A DNA stretch of 44,336 nt from Candidatus Yanofskybacteria bacterium RIFCSPLOWO2_01_FULL_39_28 (GTDB lineage Bacteria > Patescibacteriota > Minisyncoccia > 2-02-FULL-40-12 > GWA2-44-9), in NCBI GenBank assembly GCA_001794635.1, contig MGKE01000015.1:1-44336 (forward strand), written 5' to 3'. Every line of letters starts with the position of its first letter. Positions within the stretch are counted from its first letter, which is position 1. The notes beneath the pieces were generated by a model. That model was not told where the DNA came from, searched no databases, and worked only from the letters and a program-made list of their open reading frames with translations. Positions 38,292 to 44,336 of this stretch are shown here, piece after piece. The position numbers and the translations under genes were made by a program.

Positions 38292-39329
38292 CTAGATCTT
38301 CCAGCTCCTATCGCCTTTCTTGCTCGCTTTTTCTTTCTTACTTGAAACAGAAGTTGATTTATTCTTTTTTGTGACAGTAACGGTTGAGCGAACCGATTTA
38401 ACTGGTTTGAAATCTTTCAGTGGCTGTAAAGCTTCGTCTACTTGTTTGATACGTTTATCAGATTGGGGTTCATATTTTATCCCTTCGCCAAGATCAAGCG
38501 GTCTAGTACGCATATCTTCTAGATACTGTTTGAGTGTTCGCGTACCGGATACAATAGCATATACTCCAAGCGTAATATCACCAATAGCTAAATCATCAGG
38601 AAGATGAATAACTCGTTCTTGGCCAAGAACTCCTTCCCATTGATCCACAATTTTTCTTTCCGTCCATCCCTCGCTTCCGATACCAGCGTATCTACGATGA
38701 ATGAGAAAAACATTTTCCTTGAATTTCTCCACAAGATCATCAAAAACTTTTTTAGCAGTAGTATCGCCATGTTCGCCACCAAAATGTTCACGCAAATCGT
38801 CAGCATAAAGATTCTCAACAAAAGCTTCGTCAGCCGTAATAAGATAGATAGGATTCTCTACCTTAGGCATGTCACAAATATAAGCATAGTAATATGCTGT
38901 CATAGCATAAGATTCGCTACCCTGACCTCCACCATTACCTTCGAAATGTATTTTCTTAAACCATTTATCCAAATTTCTCAGAGCAGAAAAATCCGCCATC
39001 TGTAAAGGCGAGCGATCTGAACGAATATCGCCAGTAGCAGCAATACTCATCTGCGGGTCAGGTAAATATTTACGAGCTACGATTTGACCGACAATTCCTG
39101 GCCACTTATCATAGATAATCTTCGGCAGATTACCAAGTGAACCAGTAACATCGGGATTATATACCAAGGGATTCTTAGCCATACAAATAACTCTACGATT
39201 TTTCGGTAACAATGCCGGATCCATACTGCTTTGCCTTAATTCTCTTTCAGTAGTAGTCGTATAACCCGCAGAAGTTCTGAATGATTTATCCGTTACATCG
39301 CGATCATAATAGCTTCCGCCGCCACCCAT
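38292..39329 (-). CDS. vWA/MIDAS protein 1
   Basis: 345 aa. N-terminal Gly/Tyr/Thr-rich tail, then a vWA-type domain: MIDAS motif NPDVTGSLGNLPK (about 58-70), GGGQGSESYAMTAYYYAY (metal loop 2), and YLITADEAF (motif 3). Homologous along its length to vWA protein 2 (35898-37040). The C-terminal 35 residues are Lys/Ser/Thr rich and end KKGDRSWKI, close to the end of its paralog. GGAGG seven bases before the ATG; own promoter and terminator. No membrane segment. Confidence 0.72.
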   Translation of the reverse strand: MGGGGSYYDRDVTDKSFRTSAGYTTTTERELRQSSMDPALLPKNRRVICMAKNPLVYNPDVTGSLGNLPKIIYDKWPGIVGQIVARKYLPDPQMSIAATGDIRSDRSPLQMADFSALRNLDKWFKKIHFEGNGGGQGSESYAMTAYYYAYICDMPKVENPIYLITADEAFVENLYADDLREHFGGEHGDTTAKKVFDDLVEKFKENVFLIHRRYAGIGSEGWTERKIVDQWEGVLGQERVIHLPDDLAIGDITLGVYAIVSGTRTLKQYLEDMRTRPLDLGEGIKYEPQSDKRIKQVDEALQPLKDFKPVKSVRSTVTVTKKNKSTSVSSKKEKASKKGDRSWKI

Positions 39330-39361
39330 GGCTTGACCTCCTTCTCAAGGAACACGTTTGT

Positions 39362-39390
39362 AAAATAATACAATAAACTAATTTTGTCAA
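39362..39390 (-). promoter_or_regulatory. Promoter of vWA gene 1
   Basis: Minus strand TTGACA (39390-39385), 17 bp, TATTTT (39367-39362). Confidence 0.7.
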
Positions 39391-39400
39391 AGCAAATTAA

Positions 39401-39421
39401 AACCGGCACAGTGTGCCGGTT
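39401..39421 (-). terminator. Terminator of the AAA+ gene
   Basis: AACCGGCACA/TGTGCCGGTT stem with a T-rich tail on the minus strand, overlapping the AAA+ stop codon. Confidence 0.8.
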
Positions 39422-41399
39422 AATTCATGATTTTACGAACTTCAATCGGTAAATCAACTTCTAGATCTAGTTTGACAATGTTACGGGCTTCAATCTGGTC
39501 AATAAGCTCAAGACAGCCTGGAACTATATTTCTCTTCCTAATCTGCTGAATAATCTCTTTTGAATTAGGTGGCAGGAGCCGGCGTGAAGATGATTCGGAA
39601 ATTGCCAACAAAGTCATCAGGTCAATTTCTGCCTGGCTGGCCGAAGGAATAAAGTCCGCAATCGCTTCTTGTAAAGAAGCATCGTCTACTTCTTTTTTAC
39701 TGCTCAAAGCTGAAAACTTAAAGGCGTCTAGAACTATTTTGCGAATATCGGCGCCGGAAATTCCATCGGTCAATTTAGCATAAGGCCGGAAGTCCTTTAT
39801 GGAAGTCTTGATCTTATATTTCTTAAACATAACGACAAAAATTGGATCACGCTCTTCAACCGAAGGCATCAAAAGAGCAATCCTGTCGTCAGATCGGCCC
39901 GATCGTTTCATAGCCGCATCCATTCTGTCGGGACGGTTTGTGCAGTTAATAACAATAACCTTGCCCTGAATTTTTGGATCGGATAAAAACTTCATCCAGG
40001 ACTGCATGATTCTTTCGGAAACACCCGAGTCGCCTTTTGGAGCGTCCCGGTTTGCTTCACCAAGGTCAGCTTCATCGTTCATTACAACGACTGGAGCCAA
40101 GGCCCATAAGCCCTGAATCTGTCTTTCAGTTCTTTCTTCCGATTGTCCAACCCACATGGAACGGGCATTTTTCATTTTGACAAAGTTATAACCCGCTCCC
40201 TTGGCAAGAGCTTCAACAAGAGCCGTTTTTCCTGTTCCAGGCGGCCCCATAAGTGTTATCCCCTGGGGAACTGATCTGATTTCACCTTTCTTAATTGCAC
40301 TCAACACTTCCCGAAAATACATTTTTGGTTTTTCCAAACCGCCAATGTCTTCAAGTCCCCAGTCTGGATCTATAATTTCCATAACATCACCATATTCGCT
40401 GTTAAGAATCTCTGCCTTTTTTGCTTTAACAAAAAATAGATCAACCATCTGTTCTTTTTGACGGCTAAGACGAAATATCTCCAAAATCTGCCTCAAGCTC
40501 ATACCCTGGGTTGCGTTAACAAATACATCTATATCAAAATCATCTGGCACTGGAAAAATTGAAGGAAAGTCCTTTAATTGCTCGGTTAAGTTAGAGATTT
40601 CTTCTTCAATTTCTGCTTTTTCACGTTTAGTACGTTTGAGTTTTTTGACCAATATCTTTATCTGATTTTCAATTTCCTGAAATTGAGAACTTCCTTTAGT
40701 AAGTCTTTCAAGATATCTCTTACACTCTTCCGGAGTTGGTTTGGGAATAAAAACCGTAGAAATCCTGCTTGAAGATTGACGCAACTCTCCAGAAATCTTG
40801 GAAGCAAGGTCTGTAAAAAGCAGAACTATGTTTCGCCTTTTTTTCATTCCACTGTCTTGAGCCCAATTTCTAAATCTCTCTATGTGAGTCCGCTCATTTG
40901 GAGTAAGTGATGGCCCGTTTGATTCAGAGGCAACAAAGTGGGCTGATTCAACAATAACAGCAACGTTCTCCATTTTCTTTAAAACTTTCTCAATTAAGGG
41001 CAGGCACAATTCTGGTTCTCGTGGAGTCGGCCGCTTAGCGGCTAGACCGGCTTTAGCAGCTGCCACCGGATCGCTTCCATCAGCAGAACCATCTTCTTTT
41101 TCCAACTCTGCTATTTTTCTGAAAGTATTTTCCATTTCCGGCTTAAGAAATCTCGGACCGGAAGCAATGTTGTAGAATATAACCATCTCTCTTTCATCAA
41201 AAACTCGAGACAAGAATTCATTCAACGGCACGTAAGGCCATTGGATTTCTGAGTCGGCGTAGGGATTAGGAACAAGACAGGTTATATCACCATGCAAAAT
41301 AAACACAGATGAAATCCCAGCCTTAAAACGGCTAGCTATGCCTTCTGTAAACCACTCCGGTATTACCGGTCCGACAACTGACTCTTTGGCTACCATCAT
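39420..41399 (-). CDS. AAA+ ATPase, tandem module (degenerate + CDC48-class)
   Basis: 659 aa. The N-terminal ~230 residues look like a degenerate AAA module (FILHGDITCLVPNP, AVIVESAHFVA, NIVLLFTDLA, without a P-loop), then a coiled coil (about 240-280), then an active AAA domain: Walker A GPPGTGKTALVEAL, Walker B VVVMNDEAD, sensor 1 VIVINCTNRPDRMD, Arg-finger region KRSGRSDDR. The layout recalls Ycf46-type ATPases. No protease domain, so it is probably a remodelling motor. Starts 9 bp after the His-rich adaptor gene and is co-transcribed with it. GGAG precedes ATG ATG. Confidence 0.85.
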   Translation of the reverse strand: MMVAKESVVGPVIPEWFTEGIASRFKAGISSVFILHGDITCLVPNPYADSEIQWPYVPLNEFLSRVFDEREMVIFYNIASGPRFLKPEMENTFRKIAELEKEDGSADGSDPVAAAKAGLAAKRPTPREPELCLPLIEKVLKKMENVAVIVESAHFVASESNGPSLTPNERTHIERFRNWAQDSGMKKRRNIVLLFTDLASKISGELRQSSSRISTVFIPKPTPEECKRYLERLTKGSSQFQEIENQIKILVKKLKRTKREKAEIEEEISNLTEQLKDFPSIFPVPDDFDIDVFVNATQGMSLRQILEIFRLSRQKEQMVDLFFVKAKKAEILNSEYGDVMEIIDPDWGLEDIGGLEKPKMYFREVLSAIKKGEIRSVPQGITLMGPPGTGKTALVEALAKGAGYNFVKMKNARSMWVGQSEERTERQIQGLWALAPVVVMNDEADLGEANRDAPKGDSGVSERIMQSWMKFLSDPKIQGKVIVINCTNRPDRMDAAMKRSGRSDDRIALLMPSVEERDPIFVVMFKKYKIKTSIKDFRPYAKLTDGISGADIRKIVLDAFKFSALSSKKEVDDASLQEAIADFIPSASQAEIDLMTLLAISESSSRRLLPPNSKEIIQQIRKRNIVPGCLELIDQIEARNIVKLDLEVDLPIEVRKIMN

Positions 41400-41408
41400 T
41401 ATCTCCTA

Positions 41409-42095
41409 TCAGTGCTTGTGATTGTGGCTATGACCATGATGATGGTGATGATCGTGGGTATGGCGGTTTTCGCCAGGAAACGGATCGCCTTCAGATGTGG
41501 TTGATTCTCTGATAACAATTTTTACGCCCAGCTTTTGAGCAAGAGATAGAAACTTAGCTGTTTCTACTTCTAAAGCTTTGCGGGACTTAAAATGTTCAAA
41601 AACAACAGTCGCGTCCCCGTCTTTCTTTGTAATTTTTATATAATCGCAAGGATGAGACTTGCCTTCTTCTTCGGCTTCAAGAATAAACTCGTCACCGTTT
41701 TGAGTAATCTTGACTTCGTAATCAAGCAGTTCGGCCACAATACCAAGAATTTCAAACTGCCAGCGTTCAGAAACACGAGAAAAAGTTTCAGACAAATTTT
41801 TCTTTTCCTTGGCATCCACATAACTGCCTTTTGCTTCAAGCTCCCCTTTATCATTGACTGATAATTCAATTCCCTTAATTGACAACTTAGATAAAGCCCT
41901 CTTGAGAGCTTCTTTGAGAAGCGGCTCCGTGTTAAGTTCTGTTAACCACTCTGAAAATTCCTCATCTTCACTGCCAAGCTTAGCTAAAAGATCAGCATCA
42001 ATCTTGGGAGCATCGGCTTTGGCTTTAAATGTTTGGGGCTGAGGCGCAGGAATTTGAACCCTGGCAATGCTTTTATACCCGATATTGCATGGCAT
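41409..42095 (-). CDS. His-rich adaptor protein (DUF2997-like central part)
   Basis: 228 aa from ATG at 42095 (MPCNIGYKSIARVQIPAP), chosen because GGGGGAAG lies just upstream; the frame runs 26 codons further without support. Middle part: KGIELSVNDKGELEAKG then a helical and beta region with DGDATVVFEHF. In places it recalls DUF2997/DUF1257-type proteins that accompany Ycf46-like ATPases. The C-terminus is HTHDHHHHHGHSHNHKH, a strong Ni/Zn/Cu-binding tail. Same operon as the AAA+ gene, so a partner or substrate adaptor is likely. Confidence 0.6.
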   Translation of the reverse strand: MPCNIGYKSIARVQIPAPQPQTFKAKADAPKIDADLLAKLGSEDEEFSEWLTELNTEPLLKEALKRALSKLSIKGIELSVNDKGELEAKGSYVDAKEKKNLSETFSRVSERWQFEILGIVAELLDYEVKITQNGDEFILEAEEEGKSHPCDYIKITKKDGDATVVFEHFKSRKALEVETAKFLSLAQKLGVKIVIRESTTSEGDPFPGENRHTHDHHHHHGHSHNHKH

Positions 42096-42134
42096 GACTT
42101 CCCCCTTCTTTGGTTTGTTAAAAATACTGGCTAT

Positions 42135-42193
42135 TTGATACCATAAATATAATATATTGTCTACTTGACACAATAATATATAATCTATACACT
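42135..42193. promoter_or_regulatory. Divergent promoters of the His-rich/AAA+ operon and the pncA operon
   Basis: Plus: TTGACA (42165-42170), 17 bp, TACACT (42188-42193) followed by AA, the same TACACTAA -10 as in the nadK and vWA-2 promoters, but with only one palindrome half. Minus: TAGACA (42163-42158), 17 bp, TATCAA (42140-42135). Confidence 0.6.
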
Positions 42194-42226
42194 AATTGTA
42201 GCATTATTGTAAAAAAAGGGGGGGTG

Positions 42227-42460
42227 ATGATACACACTGAATTGATTACTATTACCTTAACCGAAGGAAATACGAATGATGAAAACTTGACGCTAATCTT
42301 TAACGAAAAGATTGAAGAAGGAGTTCATAGATTTGGGGAATATAAAGGATCCCTGCTATTGTCTGATTACACTAACCTAGCTGGCAGCAGATTTGTTAAA
42401 TTTTTTGCCACCTTTGCCATTAAAGACATGCCGGGATTTAGTCCCAGCAAGAAAGGATAG
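42227..42460 (+). CDS. Hypothetical 77-aa protein upstream of pncA
   Basis: ATG at 42227 (a GTG directly before is possible), with a run of seven Gs just upstream as ribosome-binding site. Predicted beta-rich start (ELITITLTEGN, LTLIFNEKIEEGVHRFG), no family known. Stop lies 4 bp before the pncA start, so the two are co-translated. A possible small partner of nicotinamidase or of the AAA+ cluster across the divergent promoter. Confidence 0.6.
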   Translation: MIHTELITITLTEGNTNDENLTLIFNEKIEEGVHRFGEYKGSLLLSDYTNLAGSRFVKFFATFAIKDMPGFSPSKKG

Positions 42461-42464
42461 TCCA

Positions 42465-43052
42465 TTGAGAAAAGCGTTGCTGATTGTTGATGTCCAGAAT
42501 GACTTTTGTCCGGGCGGGGCATTAGCCGTTCCAAATGGTGATCAGGTTATTGAACCGTTAAATAAGATGATGGGACATGCGAATAATAAGAATGGGCGTA
42601 TTCTTGCGTCAAGAGATTGGCATTCAAGAAACAATAAAAAACATTTTAGCAAGTGGCCTCCGCATTGTATCCAAAATACACCCGGTGCTGAATTCCATCC
42701 TCTCCTGCAATTGCCGACTAGAGCATTTACGATTTCAAAGGGGTACACGAATGAAGATGATGGATATTCATTGTTTGAAGGAGTATATATTAGAAAAGAC
42801 GATTGGCCGTTATCCGCAGGATCATTACTCTATGGATTTAACGAAATCTGCGTTGGCGGGCTAGCAACTGATTATTGCGTAAAAGCTACCTGTTTAGACG
42901 CTGTAAAACTTGGTTATAAGGTTTATCTTCTAACTGATGCTTGCCGAGCGGTTAACCTTAAACCAACGGATGAAGCCGATGCTCTTGAAGAAATGCGTCA
43001 AGCCGGAATAATTTTCACTACTACCGACCAAGTCATTAGCGAGAGCCGATAG
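42465..43052 (+). CDS. pncA: Nicotinamidase
   Basis: 195 aa from TTG at 42465 (AAAGGA seven bases upstream); the frame upstream overlaps the 77-aa gene and is not PncA-like. Converts nicotinamide to nicotinate for NAD salvage. Catalytic Asp in LLIVDVQNDFCPGGAL, metal-site His and Asp in SRDWHSRNNKKHFSKWPPHC, Lys in ISKGYTNEDDGYSLFEG, nucleophile Cys in CVGGLATDYCVKAT. Fits with nadE and the adenylyltransferase; a nicotinate phosphoribosyltransferase is not in the window. Confidence 0.93.
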   Translation: MRKALLIVDVQNDFCPGGALAVPNGDQVIEPLNKMMGHANNKNGRILASRDWHSRNNKKHFSKWPPHCIQNTPGAEFHPLLQLPTRAFTISKGYTNEDDGYSLFEGVYIRKDDWPLSAGSLLYGFNEICVGGLATDYCVKATCLDAVKLGYKVYLLTDACRAVNLKPTDEADALEEMRQAGIIFTTTDQVISESR

Positions 43053-43068
43053 ATATCGGCTCTTTTTT
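43042..43068 (+). terminator. Terminator of pncA
   Basis: AGAGCCGAT/ATCGGCTCT stem followed by TTTTTT. Confidence 0.9.
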
Positions 43069-43070
43069 AT

Positions 43071-43098
43071 TTGACATATTAAACTTTTATGATATCAT
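43071..43098 (+). promoter_or_regulatory. Promoter of the GAPDH gene
   Basis: TTGACA (43071-43076), 16 bp, TATCAT (43093-43098); GGGAGG precedes the ATG at 43132. Confidence 0.75.
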
Positions 43099-43131
43099 AT
43101 AGCAGGTTTTCCTTAACAATCGGGAGGTTAA

Positions 43132-44175
43132 ATGAGACCAGTCCGAGTGGCAATCAACGGCTTCGGCCGGATTGGTAGAACATTATTAAGACAACTTTTG
43201 CATCCTGGTAACAACATATTTAAAGTTGTGGCTGTAAACGATCTTCAACCAGTTGAAACACTTTTGTATTTATTCCAATATGACTCCGTTCATGGTAGTT
43301 TACCCTCAACCATTGGCATAACTCAAGAAGCTGATTACTTTTTTGCGGGCAATCAAAAAATTAAAACTTTTTCTGAAAGATCACCGGAAAAATTGCCTTG
43401 GCGGAACCTTGATGTAGATATTGTAATAGATGGAATATTTCCCACCTATCCCCTATTGGCAAAACATCTTGAAGCTGGAGCAAAACGAGTTGTTCTGACA
43501 GCACCGGCAAAGGATAAGGAAGTTTTTACTTTTACTCCAGGAGTAAATGAGAAAAATTTAACCAAGAATCATCTAATCACATCCAACGCTTCATGCACAA
43601 CCAATGCGGCAGTTCCTATTATTAAATCAGTTCTGTTGCCACTAGGAATCAGACGGCTTCAGATTGGGACAATCCATGCTTATACAGCCAGTCAAACTCT
43701 GGTGGATTCACCGGTTGGCAAAAAAGACCTGCGAGGCAGCCGAGCGGCAGCAGAAAATATAATTCCCTCAACTACTGGCGCCAGCCAGGCCATTCCCCTG
43801 CTCTTCCCAGAACTTAAAGGTAAGGTTGACGGTTACTCAATTAGAGTTCCTGTTCCAAACGGATCCCTTGTCGTTTTAACAACTGAAGTTGAACAAAATG
43901 TATCGTGTATAGCAGAGCTTAACTCGGCAATTATAAAAGCTGCCCGTCTGGATGATTGGCGATTCAGAAAAATCCTCGGAACAACAAATGAACCTGTCGT
44001 TTCAAGAGATATAATTGGCAATGATTACGGAAGTTTTGTTGACCTAGGCATGACTTCGGTAATTGATGGGTACATGCTAACTATTGGGGCCTGGTATGAC
44101 AACGAGTGGGGTTATTGCTCCATGTTAAAGCATCATTTATTCAAAGTCGCCCGAACCGCCGGATTTATTTCGTAA
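43132..44175 (+). CDS. gap: Glyceraldehyde-3-phosphate dehydrogenase, type I
   Basis: 347 aa, normal length. NAD-binding INGFGRIGRTLLRQL and VVAVNDLQPVETLLYLFQYDSVHG, catalytic Cys in ITSNASCTTNAAVPI, TSTTGASQAIPL-type loop (here PSTTGASQAIPL) and GAWYDNEWGYCSM near the end. It oxidises glyceraldehyde-3-phosphate with NAD in glycolysis. Own promoter and terminator, next to pncA. Confidence 0.96.
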   Translation: MRPVRVAINGFGRIGRTLLRQLLHPGNNIFKVVAVNDLQPVETLLYLFQYDSVHGSLPSTIGITQEADYFFAGNQKIKTFSERSPEKLPWRNLDVDIVIDGIFPTYPLLAKHLEAGAKRVVLTAPAKDKEVFTFTPGVNEKNLTKNHLITSNASCTTNAAVPIIKSVLLPLGIRRLQIGTIHAYTASQTLVDSPVGKKDLRGSRAAAENIIPSTTGASQAIPLLFPELKGKVDGYSIRVPVPNGSLVVLTTEVEQNVSCIAELNSAIIKAARLDDWRFRKILGTTNEPVVSRDIIGNDYGSFVDLGMTSVIDGYMLTIGAWYDNEWGYCSMLKHHLFKVARTAGFIS

Positions 44176-44186
44176 TTTCAAATCAA

Positions 44187-44216
44187 AAAGAGCCATAACG
44201 GCTCTTTGTTTTTTAT
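44187..44216 (+). terminator. Terminator of gap
   Basis: AAAGAGCC-ATAA-CGGCTCTTT stem followed by GTTTTTT. Confidence 0.88.
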
Positions 44217-44246
44217 TAAGCGCAACTCTCCGCCTCAATATCAAAG

Positions 44247-44336
44247 TGACCTGGACCCCAAATTTCAGACACTTGGTCGAAGTTGATATAATGTAAAAAT
44301 GAATAAATTAAATAACCAAGTGCTTATGGGAAAAAG
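44247..44336 (+). mobile_element. Probable left end of an IS3-type insertion sequence (cut by the window)
   Basis: TGACCTGGACCCCAAATTTC followed by AGACA at 44247-44271 has the TG start and CCCAAA..TT..AGACA pattern of IS3/IS150-type terminal repeats. A TATAAT box (44287-44292) and an ATG at 44299 (MNKLNNQVLMGK) follow, where an OrfA transposase would begin. The rest is outside the window. Confidence 0.4.

Noticed and set aside
1-44336. CRISPR array, tRNA genes, recoded UGA
   Set aside because: No regularly spaced repeats of suitable length, no T-arm/cloverleaf found by eye, and UGA ends genes normally (for example nadE).

Overview
The window reads as a chromosome segment of a Candidate Phyla Radiation (Patescibacteria, Parcubacteria-like) bacterium. 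Evidence: moderately AT-rich DNA, small genes, a compact infA-rpmJ-rpsM-rpsK-rpsD-rpoA-rplQ-rplM-rpsI operon with an alpha subunit that lacks its C-terminal domain, several genes with no leader and no Shine-Dalgarno site, many short membrane-anchored proteins, and tandem short-word repeats between and inside genes. UGA is used as a normal stop. No tRNA, rRNA or CRISPR array was found.

Layout. 0-4.3 kb: remnant of a fatty acid desaturase, a GT4 glycosyltransferase, a 230-nt structured element, an orphan 150-aa gene flanked by inverted copies of a 69-bp palindromic module, mreB, and a PEGA-domain anchor protein. 4.3-8.5 kb: the ribosomal/rpoA operon on the minus strand. 8.6-18.3 kb: a baseplate-J-like membrane protein, dus, holB, murG, an MGMT-like protein, a MetRS-type tRNA-binding protein, a CYTH protein, an eight-cysteine secreted protein and a bPH-AlbA_2 membrane fusion. 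In between lie complete mini transcription units for small proteins (50 and 47 aa) and two structured RNA candidates. 18.8-21.9 kb: an accessory island. A 34-aa transcription unit leads into GC-rich small minus-strand genes separated by palindromes that share conserved ends (CTCCCACCAAAA / CTTTGGTRG) but have unrelated, self-complementary cores. Consensus promoters nearby drive no obvious large protein. 21.9-27.8 kb: a TrmB regulator, surface and secreted coiled-coil proteins, rsmE, a cupin-like protein and a LemA-like/TPM-like membrane pair.

27.8-44.3 kb is the most interesting part. An NAD cluster (nadK, an NrtR-type regulator, nadE, an NMN/NaMN adenylyltransferase, later pncA and gap) surrounds an uncharacterised minus-strand cluster: a His-rich adaptor, a CDC48-class AAA+ ATPase, two paralogous vWA/MIDAS proteins with the same C-terminal tail, a pyruvate-kinase-like barrel without its C-domain, and a divergent adenylosuccinate-synthetase-like enzyme. 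An almost identical operator-like palindrome (ACTTAGTGT-N7-ACACTWA) overlaps both the nadK/nrtR promoter and a promoter of one vWA gene. This suggests the NAD regulator also controls the cluster. By analogy with other AAA+/vWA pairs (CbbQ/CbbO, RavA/ViaA, NorQ/NorD), the cluster may be a metal- and ATP-dependent remodelling machine serving the two enzymes. That function is inference, not something the sequence shows. The right edge carries what looks like the left end of an IS3-type insertion sequence.
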